Assembly: GCA_045576675.1 (NCBI GenBank) | Contig: JAZNGX010000093.1 | Coordinates: forward strand, 1-19,896 | Source of the DNA: JAZNGX01 sp045576675 | Lineage (GTDB): Bacteria; Bacillota; Clostridia; Monoglobales; Firm-18 | Length of the DNA stretch: 19,896 nucleotides | Direction of reading: 5' to 3' | In this document: positions 7,984 through 15,411 of the stretch, in pieces | Numbering within the stretch: position 1 is the first letter of the stretch | Layout: the number at the start of each line of letters is the position of its first letter | The notes under the pieces: generated by a model | Told to the model about the DNA's origin: nothing | The model's input: only the letters and a program-made list of their open reading frames with translations | Database searches by the model: none | Program-made: the position numbers and the translations under genes

Positions 7984-8646
7984 TCACCCTTTGCACGTGT
8001 TCCCGCTTTTGCGGAAAGCACAAGTATTGTAGTTAGAACAGCATTCACAACCACCAAAGCTTACCATATAAGGCTCATTTGTAATGCCCATAACCGCCGT
8101 GACAGATTTTGTTGGCGTTAATAGCATAGAGGAGGTGGTTGTGAGTCCGATTCTTTTATATGCATCTGTTACAGCTATAATCTTTTTCTGTACAGATATG
8201 TCAAAATCCCCGTATCCGGGGCTATATCTCATTGTTAAATATTTAACATTCTCTTTTAATTTTATTATTTCAGTTACATAGTCGCATAAAGCTTCAACCG
8301 TTGCAGAAGCGCAGGCATCAAAAACAACTGCCTTGCTCATATCGGTTTTCTGATAGAAAGAAATCCTTTTATCAACCGCAGCACCAAGCGTTACCGCCAT
8401 TATAACACATTTTTCTGAACACCTTAAAAGCTTATTTATATCCTTGCTCGTAAAAATAATATCGGTATTTAAAAGCTTGACTCCGCAGTTTTCAGGGCAT
8501 ATGGCAAAAACACCATATGCCCACCGCGGAGTCATTATTTCATTTATCTCATTTATACATTGTGTGCATTCTTCGGCAAGCTCTTTATTATATTCCTTAC
8601 AGCCAAGGTAACGCAACGCCTCATTAATATCTGTTTTAATATTCAT
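7984..8646 (-). CDS. Stand-alone methionine synthase reactivation-domain protein
   Basis: This 220-residue protein resembles the MetH activation domain, which uses AdoMet and an electron donor to re-methylate cobalamin after it oxidises to cob(II)alamin. The AdoMet-binding signature is seen as RYSPGYGDF (140-148). VTLGAAVDKRI (85-95) and FDACASATVEALCDYV (109-124) match the conserved helices. The C-terminal tail is cysteine-rich (C200, C202, C203, C209, C218), which suggests metal or cluster binding. It is encoded directly upstream of metH, as in Thermotoga-type split systems, so the two products should act together. The ATG at 8644-8646 has no ribosome binding site; see the promoter entry at 8654. 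Confidence 0.88.
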   Translation of the reverse strand: MNIKTDINEALRYLGCKEYNKELAEECTQCINEINEIMTPRWAYGVFAICPENCGVKLLNTDIIFTSKDINKLLRCSEKCVIMAVTLGAAVDKRISFYQKTDMSKAVVFDACASATVEALCDYVTEIIKLKENVKYLTMRYSPGYGDFDISVQKKIIAVTDAYKRIGLTTTSSMLLTPTKSVTAVMGITNEPYMVSFGGCECCSNYNTCAFRKSGNTCKG

Positions 8647-8653
8647 AACTGTA

Positions 8654-8680
8654 ATTTTAAATTAATAATTTGATTGTCAA
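8654..8680 (-). promoter_or_regulatory. Possible promoter giving a leaderless reactivation-protein mRNA
   Basis: On the minus strand, a perfect TTGACA (8675-8680) and TAAAAT (8654-8659) are 15 bp apart. Transcription would start at or within one base of the ATG (8646). The spacing is shorter than the usual 17, and A/T-rich DNA makes chance matches common, so this is tentative. Confidence 0.35.
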
Positions 8681-8681
8681 T

Positions 8682-9863
8682 TTATTGATTAACTCCGTAT
8701 TTTTCTTTTAAATCATTTCGTCTGCTCTTTATAATATACACTACCGATACAATAACGTATGCGAGCAATATATCAAACAAAAGATTAAATAAAAGTAAGT
8801 TCTTATCCAGATTGGATATTCCAAAAATAATTCCCTGAGTGTACAATGCAACCCACTGCATTATCGCAAGCACAACAGCAATTACACAAAGCTCACCATA
8901 CTTTTTATGCTGAATTATTGCAAACACTATTATTACAACACTTATAAGTGCAAAAACAAGAATGTTTAAAGGAATCAGCTTAACCTTGATTGTGTTCCAT
9001 AATGAAAACGGTGCGTTTTCACCCTCATAAAAAGCATTGTTCAAAAGCGTTTGCCCGTGCTTAACCAAATACTCAGGATTTTTAAAATAAAATGCAACAA
9101 CCTGAGAATAAGAGGTTGACGCTTCAATAAGCTCGTAATGCTTAACGCCATAATTATATGCAGTTGAAATATTTGTGTCATAATCAACAGGCTTGTAAGT
9201 GATTCCAAATATAAGTGACAGTGCAATTATAATAACACCTGCCGTTGCAGTCATCACCTTTACACCTTTTGTCGCTCCAAGCTTTGTAAGAAATATAACA
9301 ACCACTCCAAGCAAAGCTGCGCAAAGAGCTGTTGCATTATCAAACATAGCAAAAGCAAGAATCAAAGCGGTCATTGCAGCAAGCGATTTTAATGTTATCC
9401 TTTTATTAATACAAACTGCTGTTATTACGCAAACAGCCGAAATCAGAAAAGTGTAAATTCCTCCGAAGGGAAGAATAGTAAAAATGTGCCACAAATATTT
9501 TTTTGCAGTCAGCATCAATGCTAAAGCAACTGCAATCAGCTTGCCGTAGCCCTTTGCAGATTTGTAAAGAAAAATAAACGAAAGGGCAAGCACTGCTATA
9601 TAAAAAATGCTTATGATAGCATTAGGAAAAACTGCACCGGGCAAAAGCCTTAAAGCTGACAAAATAACGTGATTTGTGTTAAGCGGCATATTAAATACGC
9701 CTGCAGCTTCACCGGTTAAAAAAGGATTTGCATTGTAAAGCCCAAGATATTCAAGGTCTTTAAAATACAAGCTGTTGTCCGGAACAATGCCGGGCGGCAC
9801 AAGGTTAATAACCAGCACCGCCAGCACTACAAGCAAAAAAATCATATTCTTTTTTGTTGCCAT
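8682..9863 (-). CDS. Polytopic membrane protein of unknown function
   Basis: I do not recognise this 393-residue protein. It has about ten hydrophobic segments, starting at 7-22, then roughly 76-99, 106-119, 121-148, 155-170, 174-190 and 199-217, a polar stretch at about 220-298, and three more at 300-322, 328-350 and 357-382. The N-terminal segment followed by a loop with NSLYFKDLEYLGLYNANPF and a second large loop late in the protein recalls GT-C-type or O-antigen/lipid-modifying membrane enzymes, but no catalytic motif is clear. I chose ATG 9863 (MATKKN...) rather than a TTG at 9902, because the extra 13 residues would come from the structured spacer upstream. The ribosome binding site is weak either way. 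The stop lies 35 nt before the reactivation gene. Confidence 0.75.
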   Translation of the reverse strand: MATKKNMIFLLVVLAVLVINLVPPGIVPDNSLYFKDLEYLGLYNANPFLTGEAAGVFNMPLNTNHVILSALRLLPGAVFPNAIISIFYIAVLALSFIFLYKSAKGYGKLIAVALALMLTAKKYLWHIFTILPFGGIYTFLISAVCVITAVCINKRITLKSLAAMTALILAFAMFDNATALCAALLGVVVIFLTKLGATKGVKVMTATAGVIIIALSLIFGITYKPVDYDTNISTAYNYGVKHYELIEASTSYSQVVAFYFKNPEYLVKHGQTLLNNAFYEGENAPFSLWNTIKVKLIPLNILVFALISVVIIVFAIIQHKKYGELCVIAVVLAIMQWVALYTQGIIFGISNLDKNLLLFNLLFDILLAYVIVSVVYIIKSRRNDLKEKYGVNQ

Positions 9864-10047
9864 TATATATCCATAGCCTTTCTGCCTACATATATAGTAC
9901 AAAATTTATAACACCTTATTGTGGGCAGATAAGGCGTTAAATGGATATTTTGCCCATGTGCGTTTCGCCTTTTGGCAAAAATATTGCACGGCATTTAATT
10001 CTATATAACGTGAGCAATCACGTTATGATATCCTCCAAAGGAACTTA
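9863..10047. repeat. Structured intergenic element, candidate dispersed repeat
   Basis: This spacer holds several inverted repeats in under 200 bp. One has arms 9910-9919 and 9929-9938 (fully paired on the minus strand with one G-U). One pairs GGGCA at 9924-9928 with a TGCCC near 9951-9955. One is the 9-bp perfect stem ATAACGTGA/TCACGTTAT (10005-10013 with 10018-10026) with a GCAA loop. On the minus strand a 43-codon open frame (9863-9994, starting MPCNIFAKRRNAHG) runs through it and ends TAATG on the start codon of the membrane-protein gene. It has no ribosome binding site, so I regard the frame as more likely incidental to a repeat element than a gene. No T tract follows the hairpins, so they are poor terminators. 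Confidence 0.35.
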
Positions 10048-10671
10048 TTATTTGTTAGCTATTTTATCAAGATGCTCTTCCATATCAAGCTTTAATGATA
10101 TGCTTTCTGACTTCCAGTAGCAAAGAAGAAGTACAACAGTTCCAACAAGCAAGCCTGTAAAAATTGTGCTGATAGCCTTGCCCGGCATCGAAAGATATTC
10201 AGTAACACTTGTGTAAAGACCTGAAATTATGCTTACTGCAAGTGAAAGCCAGCCGATAAATTTCAAAAAGCCTGTAAGGAAGTTAAGCACAGGGTACTTT
10301 TCGCCCTCAACCTCTTCGTATTCATCGTCCTTTGCCTTTTGCTGAACTGTTTTAACGCGTTCCTTTTCCTTTTTTTCTTTCTTTTCTTTTTTAGGCTTTT
10401 CTTCCTGTTTTAAATCTTCTTCAGTTACTGCAGGTGCAACCTTTGTTTCGTCCTTTACAGGAGCGGGCTCAACACTGTCACCATTTAAGATTTTGTCTCT
10501 GATAAGCTCGCCTAAAACCTCGGCATAATCGCCTTCAAGCTTTCTGTTGTTGACCTCGGCAAGAACTGCCTTTAAGTCACTTAAATTATATGAAATAGAT
10601 TTGGTTTTAAGACTTTCAATAAGCTCGATGATGTTTTCATCAGTATAATTTTTAAGAGTACCTGTTACCAT
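10048..10671 (-). CDS. Hypothetical protein: helical N domain, Lys/Glu linker, two membrane segments
   Basis: I do not recognise this 207-residue protein. Residues 1-65 look like a soluble helical domain. Residues 66-122 are a low-complexity, highly charged linker with repeated KEKKEKKEK (95-103). Two hydrophobic segments at about 132-152 and 167-186 are joined by a short loop, leaving a polar C-terminal tail (187-207). Both termini would lie on the same side, probably the cytoplasm. The start codon overlaps the gyrA stop as TAATG, with AGGAGG 10 nt upstream, so it is co-translated with gyrA. No partner function for gyrase is known to me. Confidence 0.78.
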   Translation of the reverse strand: MVTGTLKNYTDENIIELIESLKTKSISYNLSDLKAVLAEVNNRKLEGDYAEVLGELIRDKILNGDSVEPAPVKDETKVAPAVTEEDLKQEEKPKKEKKEKKEKERVKTVQQKAKDDEYEEVEGEKYPVLNFLTGFLKFIGWLSLAVSIISGLYTSVTEYLSMPGKAISTIFTGLLVGTVVLLLCYWKSESISLKLDMEEHLDKIANK

Positions 10672-13190
10672 TATTCGTTAACCTCCTCATTTGTTTGTGT
10701 ATTTTCTGAAATTTCTTCTTCAATAGTTTCTTCCTCATGCTCAGTTAATGCAACTGAAACAATCTGCACACCTTCGTTAAATCTCATAAGTGTTACGCCC
10801 TTTGTAACACGTCCGAAGATGCTTACATCTGTTGCAGCCATACGGATGATTGTTCCGTCATTTGTGATAAGCATAATATCAACACTGTCGTCAACAACCT
10901 TAACACCTGCAACACTGCCTGTTTTTTCATTTATATTGTATGTGAGTACGCCTGAACCGCCACGTGTCTGAATCTTATATTCAGAAAGATTTGTTCTCTT
11001 TCCAAAGCCAAGCTCTGATACTACAAGTAAATCCTTGTCGTCCTCACATACGCACATTCCCACAACGTAATCGTCACCCTTAAGCTTGATGCCTCGAACA
11101 CCGCGTGAAACTCTGCCCATCGGTCTTACGTCTGATTCCTTAAAGCGGATAGCCATACCATTGTGTGTGCCGATGATGATTGACTTGCTTCCGTCTGTTA
11201 ATTCAACGTTTATAAGCTGGTCATCCTCGTCAAGCTCTATAGCCCTGATACCGCCCTTTCGTGCAGTGTCATAAGCCATAAGAGATGTCTTTTTGATTGT
11301 ACCCTTTTTGGTCATCATCATAAGGTACATATCCTCAGTGAATTCTTTTATTGCAATGGTTGTCTGAATTTTTTCGTCAGCCTCTAACTGCAATAGGTTT
11401 ACAATTGCTGTTCCCTTGGCGTTTCTGCCTGCCTCAGGAATCTGATAAGCCTTTAATCTGTACATTCTGCCCTTGTTGGTAAAAAACAACAAATGGTCGT
11501 GACTTGAGCAGGTAAGCATTGTTTCAACAAAGTCCTCCTCACGGGTCTGTAAGCCGATTATTCCCTTACCGCCACGGTGCTGAGTTTTGTATGTGTCAGA
11601 CGGCATACGCTTAACATAGCCAACGTGAGTTACTGTTATAACACTGTTTTCCTCTTCAATAAGGTCTTCAATGTCAATCTCGGTAAGCACGTTTTCAATG
11701 CCTGTGCGTCTTTCATCACCAAACTTGTCACGGATTTCACAAAGCTCATCCTTGATTTTTTCCATAAGCAAGGTTCTGTCTGATAAAAGTGCTCTGAACT
11801 CTGCTGCACGCTCTGTTAAGTCGTTGTATTCATCCTCAATTTTCTCACCGTTCAGCTTTTGCAGCTGTGCAAGACGCATATCAAGAACGCTTTGTGCCTG
11901 AATTTCAGATAAACCGAAGGTTTCCATCAGTCGTTCCTTAGCATCATCGTAAGAATTTCTGATTACTTCAATAATTCTGTCAATATTTGCAAGAGCAATA
12001 CGCAAGCCTTCAAGAATATGCATTCTGTCTTCAGCTTTTTTAAGGTCATACCTTGTTCTGCGTGTAACAATCTGCTCCTGAAAATCAATGTAATGCTGCA
12101 AAACCTCTTTTAATCCCATTGTTTTCGGCTTGCCGTCGTGAATAGCAAGAAGATTTACAGAAAAGCTGTCCTGCAATCTTGTATATTTGTAAAGCTGGTT
12201 TAAAACAACCTGCGGATTTGCATCACGCTTTAAGAATATCTCAAGTCTTATGCCGACACGGTCAGAAGAATGGTCGTCGATATCAGACAAGCCTTCAATC
12301 TTCTTATCCTTAACCAAATCTGCAATAGACTCAACCAGCATCTTTTTGTTAACCTGATACGGTAGCTCCGTAACAATAATGGAGGAGGTTCCATCTCTGT
12401 GTTCTTCAATTTCACACTTTGCACGGATTATAATTCGTCCGCGGCCTGTGTTGTAAGCAGCCTTTATGCCGCTGCGTCCCATAATTGTTCCACGTGTCGG
12501 AAAATCAGGACCTTTAATGTATTCCATCAGCTCTTCAACAGTGATGTCAGGATTGTCAATCTGTGCCATAGCACCGTCTAAAACCTCTGTCAGGTTGTGC
12601 GGCGGAATGTTTGTTGCCATACCAACCGCGATACCTGAGCTGCCGTTTATAAGCAGTGTAGGAACTCTTGTTGGTAACACAAGAGGCTCAACTCGTTTTT
12701 CATCAAAGTTGGGAGCAAAATCAACAGTGTCTTTTTCAATGTTTTCCAAAAGCACGTTTGCAAGCTTGCTCATTCTTGCCTCGGTGTAACGGTAAGCAGC
12801 AGGCGGGTCTCCGTCAACTGAACCGAAGTTACCGTGACCGTCAATTAGCGGATATCTCATAGAGAAATCCTGTGCAAGACGAACCATAGCATCGTAAACA
12901 GATGCGTCACCGTGGGGATGATATCTACCGATAACGTTACCGACGGTGGTAGCTGATTTAAAGAAGGGCTTGTCCACAGTTAAATGCTCTTCATACATTG
13001 AGTATAAAATTCTTCTGTGAACAGGCTTCAGGCCGTCCCTTACATCAGGCAGAGCACGGCTTACGATAACACTCATTGCGTAATCGATAAAAGCTTCCTT
13101 CATTCGTTTTTCTATGTCTATATTTACAATTGTTTGTGAGTCAAAATATTCTTCAAAATGTGAATCTTCGTATTTTTTATGTTTAGCCAT
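10671..13190 (-). CDS. gyrA: DNA gyrase subunit A
   Basis: Gyrase subunit A cuts and rejoins DNA during ATP-driven negative supercoiling. The 839 residues include the winged-helix/tower core and a C-terminal beta-pinwheel. The catalytic tyrosine is Y135 (AAYRYTEARM). The quinolone region reads HPHGDASVYDAM (91-102), so the residue equal to E. coli Ser83 is Ala96, while Asp87 is kept as D100. The GyrA box that wraps DNA is QHRGGKG (537-543). The tail after residue 810 is acidic (EEETIEEEIS...), as often seen in GyrA. AGGAGAG precedes the ATG. It follows gyrB by 11 nt, so both subunits come from one message. Confidence 0.97.
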   Translation of the reverse strand: MAKHKKYEDSHFEEYFDSQTIVNIDIEKRMKEAFIDYAMSVIVSRALPDVRDGLKPVHRRILYSMYEEHLTVDKPFFKSATTVGNVIGRYHPHGDASVYDAMVRLAQDFSMRYPLIDGHGNFGSVDGDPPAAYRYTEARMSKLANVLLENIEKDTVDFAPNFDEKRVEPLVLPTRVPTLLINGSSGIAVGMATNIPPHNLTEVLDGAMAQIDNPDITVEELMEYIKGPDFPTRGTIMGRSGIKAAYNTGRGRIIIRAKCEIEEHRDGTSSIIVTELPYQVNKKMLVESIADLVKDKKIEGLSDIDDHSSDRVGIRLEIFLKRDANPQVVLNQLYKYTRLQDSFSVNLLAIHDGKPKTMGLKEVLQHYIDFQEQIVTRRTRYDLKKAEDRMHILEGLRIALANIDRIIEVIRNSYDDAKERLMETFGLSEIQAQSVLDMRLAQLQKLNGEKIEDEYNDLTERAAEFRALLSDRTLLMEKIKDELCEIRDKFGDERRTGIENVLTEIDIEDLIEEENSVITVTHVGYVKRMPSDTYKTQHRGGKGIIGLQTREEDFVETMLTCSSHDHLLFFTNKGRMYRLKAYQIPEAGRNAKGTAIVNLLQLEADEKIQTTIAIKEFTEDMYLMMMTKKGTIKKTSLMAYDTARKGGIRAIELDEDDQLINVELTDGSKSIIIGTHNGMAIRFKESDVRPMGRVSRGVRGIKLKGDDYVVGMCVCEDDKDLLVVSELGFGKRTNLSEYKIQTRGGSGVLTYNINEKTGSVAGVKVVDDSVDIMLITNDGTIIRMAATDVSIFGRVTKGVTLMRFNEGVQIVSVALTEHEEETIEEEISENTQTNEEVNE

Positions 13191-13201
13191 TTGTATCTCT
13201 C

Positions 13202-15124
13202 CTACACATCAAGGTTTGTTACATACTGGGCATTTTCTTCTATAAAAATTCTTCGTGGCTCAACCTCATCACCCATAAGTATGCTGAAAATTTCATCAGC
13301 CTTTTCAGCATCCTCCAATGTAACCTTTAAAAGAATTCTGTTTTTTGGATCCATTGTGGTTTCCCAAAGCTCCTCGGGATTCATCTCACCAAGACCCTTG
13401 TAACGGCTGATGTCAACCTTTGCGTTGGCTTCACCATTCTTTAATTCTTCACTTATCATATCACGCTCTTCGTCACTGAACGCAACCTTTGATTTTTTAC
13501 CTCTTGAAACCTTATAAAGCGGCGGTTTTGCAAGATAAATGTGACCTGTTTCTATAAGCTGACGCATAAATCTGAAGAAGAATGTAAGAAGAAGAGTCTG
13601 AATATGTGCACCGTCAACGTCGGCATCCGCCATAATGATAACTTTGTCATATCTTAGCTTTTCTATGTTAAATTCTTCACCTATACCTGTTCCAAGTGCC
13701 TGAATAACGGGCTTTAGCTTGTCATTTCCATAAACCTTGTCTGCTCTTGACTTTTCAACGTTAAGCATTTTTCCCCATAGAGGAAGAATAGCCTGATATT
13801 TGCTGTCACGTCCGTTTTTGGCACTGCCTCCCGCAGAATCACCCTCGACGATGTAAATTTCTGTCTTCGTTGCATCTTTTACAATGCAGTCGGTTAATTT
13901 ACCCGGCAAAGAGCTTGAACCGAGAGGGGTTTTTCTTGTAGCCTCTCTTGCCTTTCGTGCGGCTTCTCTTGCACGGGATGCAAGCAAGGTTTTTTCAATA
14001 ATATTTTTACCAACTGCAGGATTTTCTTCTAAAAATGTGTCAAGCTTTTCAGCAATAATACTTTCAACTAAGCCTCTAACCTCGGAATTACCAAGCTTTG
14101 TTTTGGTCTGTCCCTCAAACTGAGCTTCCTCAACCTTAACGGAAATAATTACTGATAAGCCTTCACGAACGTCTTCACCGCTTAAGTTTTTATCATTTTC
14201 TTTTATTAATTTTGCACGGCGGGCATAATCATTTAAAACTCTTGTAAGTGCTGTTTTAAAGCCTGTTTCGTGAGTACCGCCCTCAGTTGTGTGAATGTTG
14301 TTACAAAAGCTTATAATATTATCACTGTAGCCTGTGTTGTACTGCATAGCAATTTCTGCCATTGAAGTATCCTTTTTACCGCTTACATATATTATTTCTT
14401 CGTGTATCGGGTCCTTACCCTGATTTATAAACTCAACGAAGGATTTTATTCCACCCTCGTAATGCAAATCTGTTTTTGTTTCAGTTTCTGCACGCTTGTC
14501 CTCTAAAACAAACTTAACACCGCCGTTTAAGAATGCCTGTTCTCTTAAACGTTTTAACAGAATATCATAATCGTATTCCAATGTTTCAAATATTTTATAG
14601 TCAGGCTTAAATGTAACCTCAGTACCTTTTTTATCAGTCTTTCCAACTATTTCAAGATTGTTAACAGCCTTGCCTCGTTCATACTTTTGCCAGTGAATAT
14701 TTTCACCATCGTGAATTCTTACCTCAAGCCATTCTGACAATGCATTAACAACAGACGCACCAACACCGTGCAAACCGCCCGAAACCTTGTATCCGCCGCC
14801 GCCGAACTTACCGCCGGCATGAAGCTGTGTAAATACAACCTCAACAGCAGGTATTCCCATTTTCGGGTGAATACCAACGGGTATACCACGTCCGTTATCT
14901 GTTACGGTAATGCTGTTGTCGCCATTAATGGCGACATAAATTTCATCGCAAAAGCCTGCCAACGCCTCGTCAATAGAGTTGTCAACAATTTCATATACAA
15001 GGTGGTGCAAGCCTCTTTCGTCTGTAGAACCGATATACATACCGGGACGTTTTCTTACAGCTTCAAGACCTTCTAACACCTGTATTTCTTTCGCACCGTA
15101 ATCGTGTGTTACATTTTCTGACAT
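13202..15124 (-). CDS. gyrB: DNA gyrase subunit B
   Basis: Subunit B supplies the ATPase of gyrase. The protein has 640 residues from the chosen start. The GHKL ATPase motifs are DNSIDEALAG (48-57), DNGRGIP (76-82) and the glycine loop GGLHGVGASVVNALS (about 116-130). The TOPRIM domain shows EGDSAGGSAKNGRD (E427 onward) and DADVDGAH (500-507), and the C-terminal part has RYKGLGEMNPEELW. The usual PL(K/R)GK is PLWGK, with Trp450, as in many Clostridia. I chose ATG 15122-15124 over the ATG at 15131-15133: AAAGGA sits 9 nt before the former but directly against the latter. Confidence 0.96.
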   Translation of the reverse strand: MSENVTHDYGAKEIQVLEGLEAVRKRPGMYIGSTDERGLHHLVYEIVDNSIDEALAGFCDEIYVAINGDNSITVTDNGRGIPVGIHPKMGIPAVEVVFTQLHAGGKFGGGGYKVSGGLHGVGASVVNALSEWLEVRIHDGENIHWQKYERGKAVNNLEIVGKTDKKGTEVTFKPDYKIFETLEYDYDILLKRLREQAFLNGGVKFVLEDKRAETETKTDLHYEGGIKSFVEFINQGKDPIHEEIIYVSGKKDTSMAEIAMQYNTGYSDNIISFCNNIHTTEGGTHETGFKTALTRVLNDYARRAKLIKENDKNLSGEDVREGLSVIISVKVEEAQFEGQTKTKLGNSEVRGLVESIIAEKLDTFLEENPAVGKNIIEKTLLASRAREAARKAREATRKTPLGSSSLPGKLTDCIVKDATKTEIYIVEGDSAGGSAKNGRDSKYQAILPLWGKMLNVEKSRADKVYGNDKLKPVIQALGTGIGEEFNIEKLRYDKVIIMADADVDGAHIQTLLLTFFFRFMRQLIETGHIYLAKPPLYKVSRGKKSKVAFSDEERDMISEELKNGEANAKVDISRYKGLGEMNPEELWETTMDPKNRILLKVTLEDAEKADEIFSILMGDEVEPRRIFIEENAQYVTNLDV

Positions 15125-15153
15125 TCTTTTCATTCCTTTCGACCGTCTTCGGT

Positions 15154-15411
15154 CTAAATTTTACCTGATATAAATCTCTTTTGCAGAGTTTGTGGCGATA
15201 TCTGTGAAATATAAACTGTTTTTTTACCCTTTTTTTCACATATTACTGCAGAACGCGGCAGCTCTTCTGAAACATTTATTACAATGTTTTCCTTTGTTGC
15301 CTGCGTCAGATAATCCCTTGTTATTTTTGAAACAGTTGTACTTTCAAGGTCAATTATCGTTATTATTTCTTTTGAATTTATAACAGTATCTTCACCTAAA
15401 TGTATGAACAT
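15154..15411 (-). CDS. remB: RemB/YaaB-like small regulatory protein (DUF370 family)
   Basis: This 85-residue protein begins MFIHLGEDTVI and continues IITIIDLEST, matching the RemB (YaaB) protein of B. subtilis, which lies at the same place between recF and gyrB. RemA and RemB are linked in Bacillus to matrix and osmoprotection gene control; what the clostridial form does is not known to me. GGAGAAG lies upstream, and the start overlaps the end of recF by 16 nt. A short hairpin (15141-15154, loop of 4) spans its stop codon and lies just before the gyrB ribosome binding site. Confidence 0.88.
   Translation of the reverse strand: MFIHLGEDTVINSKEIITIIDLESTTVSKITRDYLTQATKENIVINVSEELPRSAVICEKKGKKTVYISQISPQTLQKRFISGKI

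Noticed and set aside
9864..9902. TTG start adding 13 residues to the polytopic membrane protein
   Set aside because: The extension (MYYICRQKGYGYI) is polar and lies in the structured spacer, whereas the ATG at 9863 directly begins the expected short N terminus before the first membrane segment.
9863..9994. 43-codon minus-strand open frame starting MPCNIFAKRR
   Set aside because: It has no ribosome binding site and lies across inverted repeats; I list it only as part of the candidate repeat, not as a gene.
10005..10026. 9-bp hairpin after the gyrA-coupled gene as an intrinsic terminator
   Set aside because: The stem is perfect, but the following bases on the minus strand (ATAGAATTAAAT) do not form a T tract.
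7978..10047. SAM, cobalamin or THF riboswitch controlling the metH unit
   Set aside because: I looked in the only gene-free stretches (8647-8681 and 9903-10047) and saw none of the conserved cores; the first is too short to hold one.
12486..12501. parS-like TGTTCCACGTGTCGGA inside gyrA
   Set aside because: Only the first 11 of 16 positions match, symmetry is lost on one side, and the bases are explained by the conserved coding segment PTRGTIM.
15141..15154. Hairpin GACCG-TCTT-CGGTC between remB and gyrB as a terminator
   Set aside because: The stem is only 5 bp and is not followed by a T tract; it could at most modulate gyrB translation.
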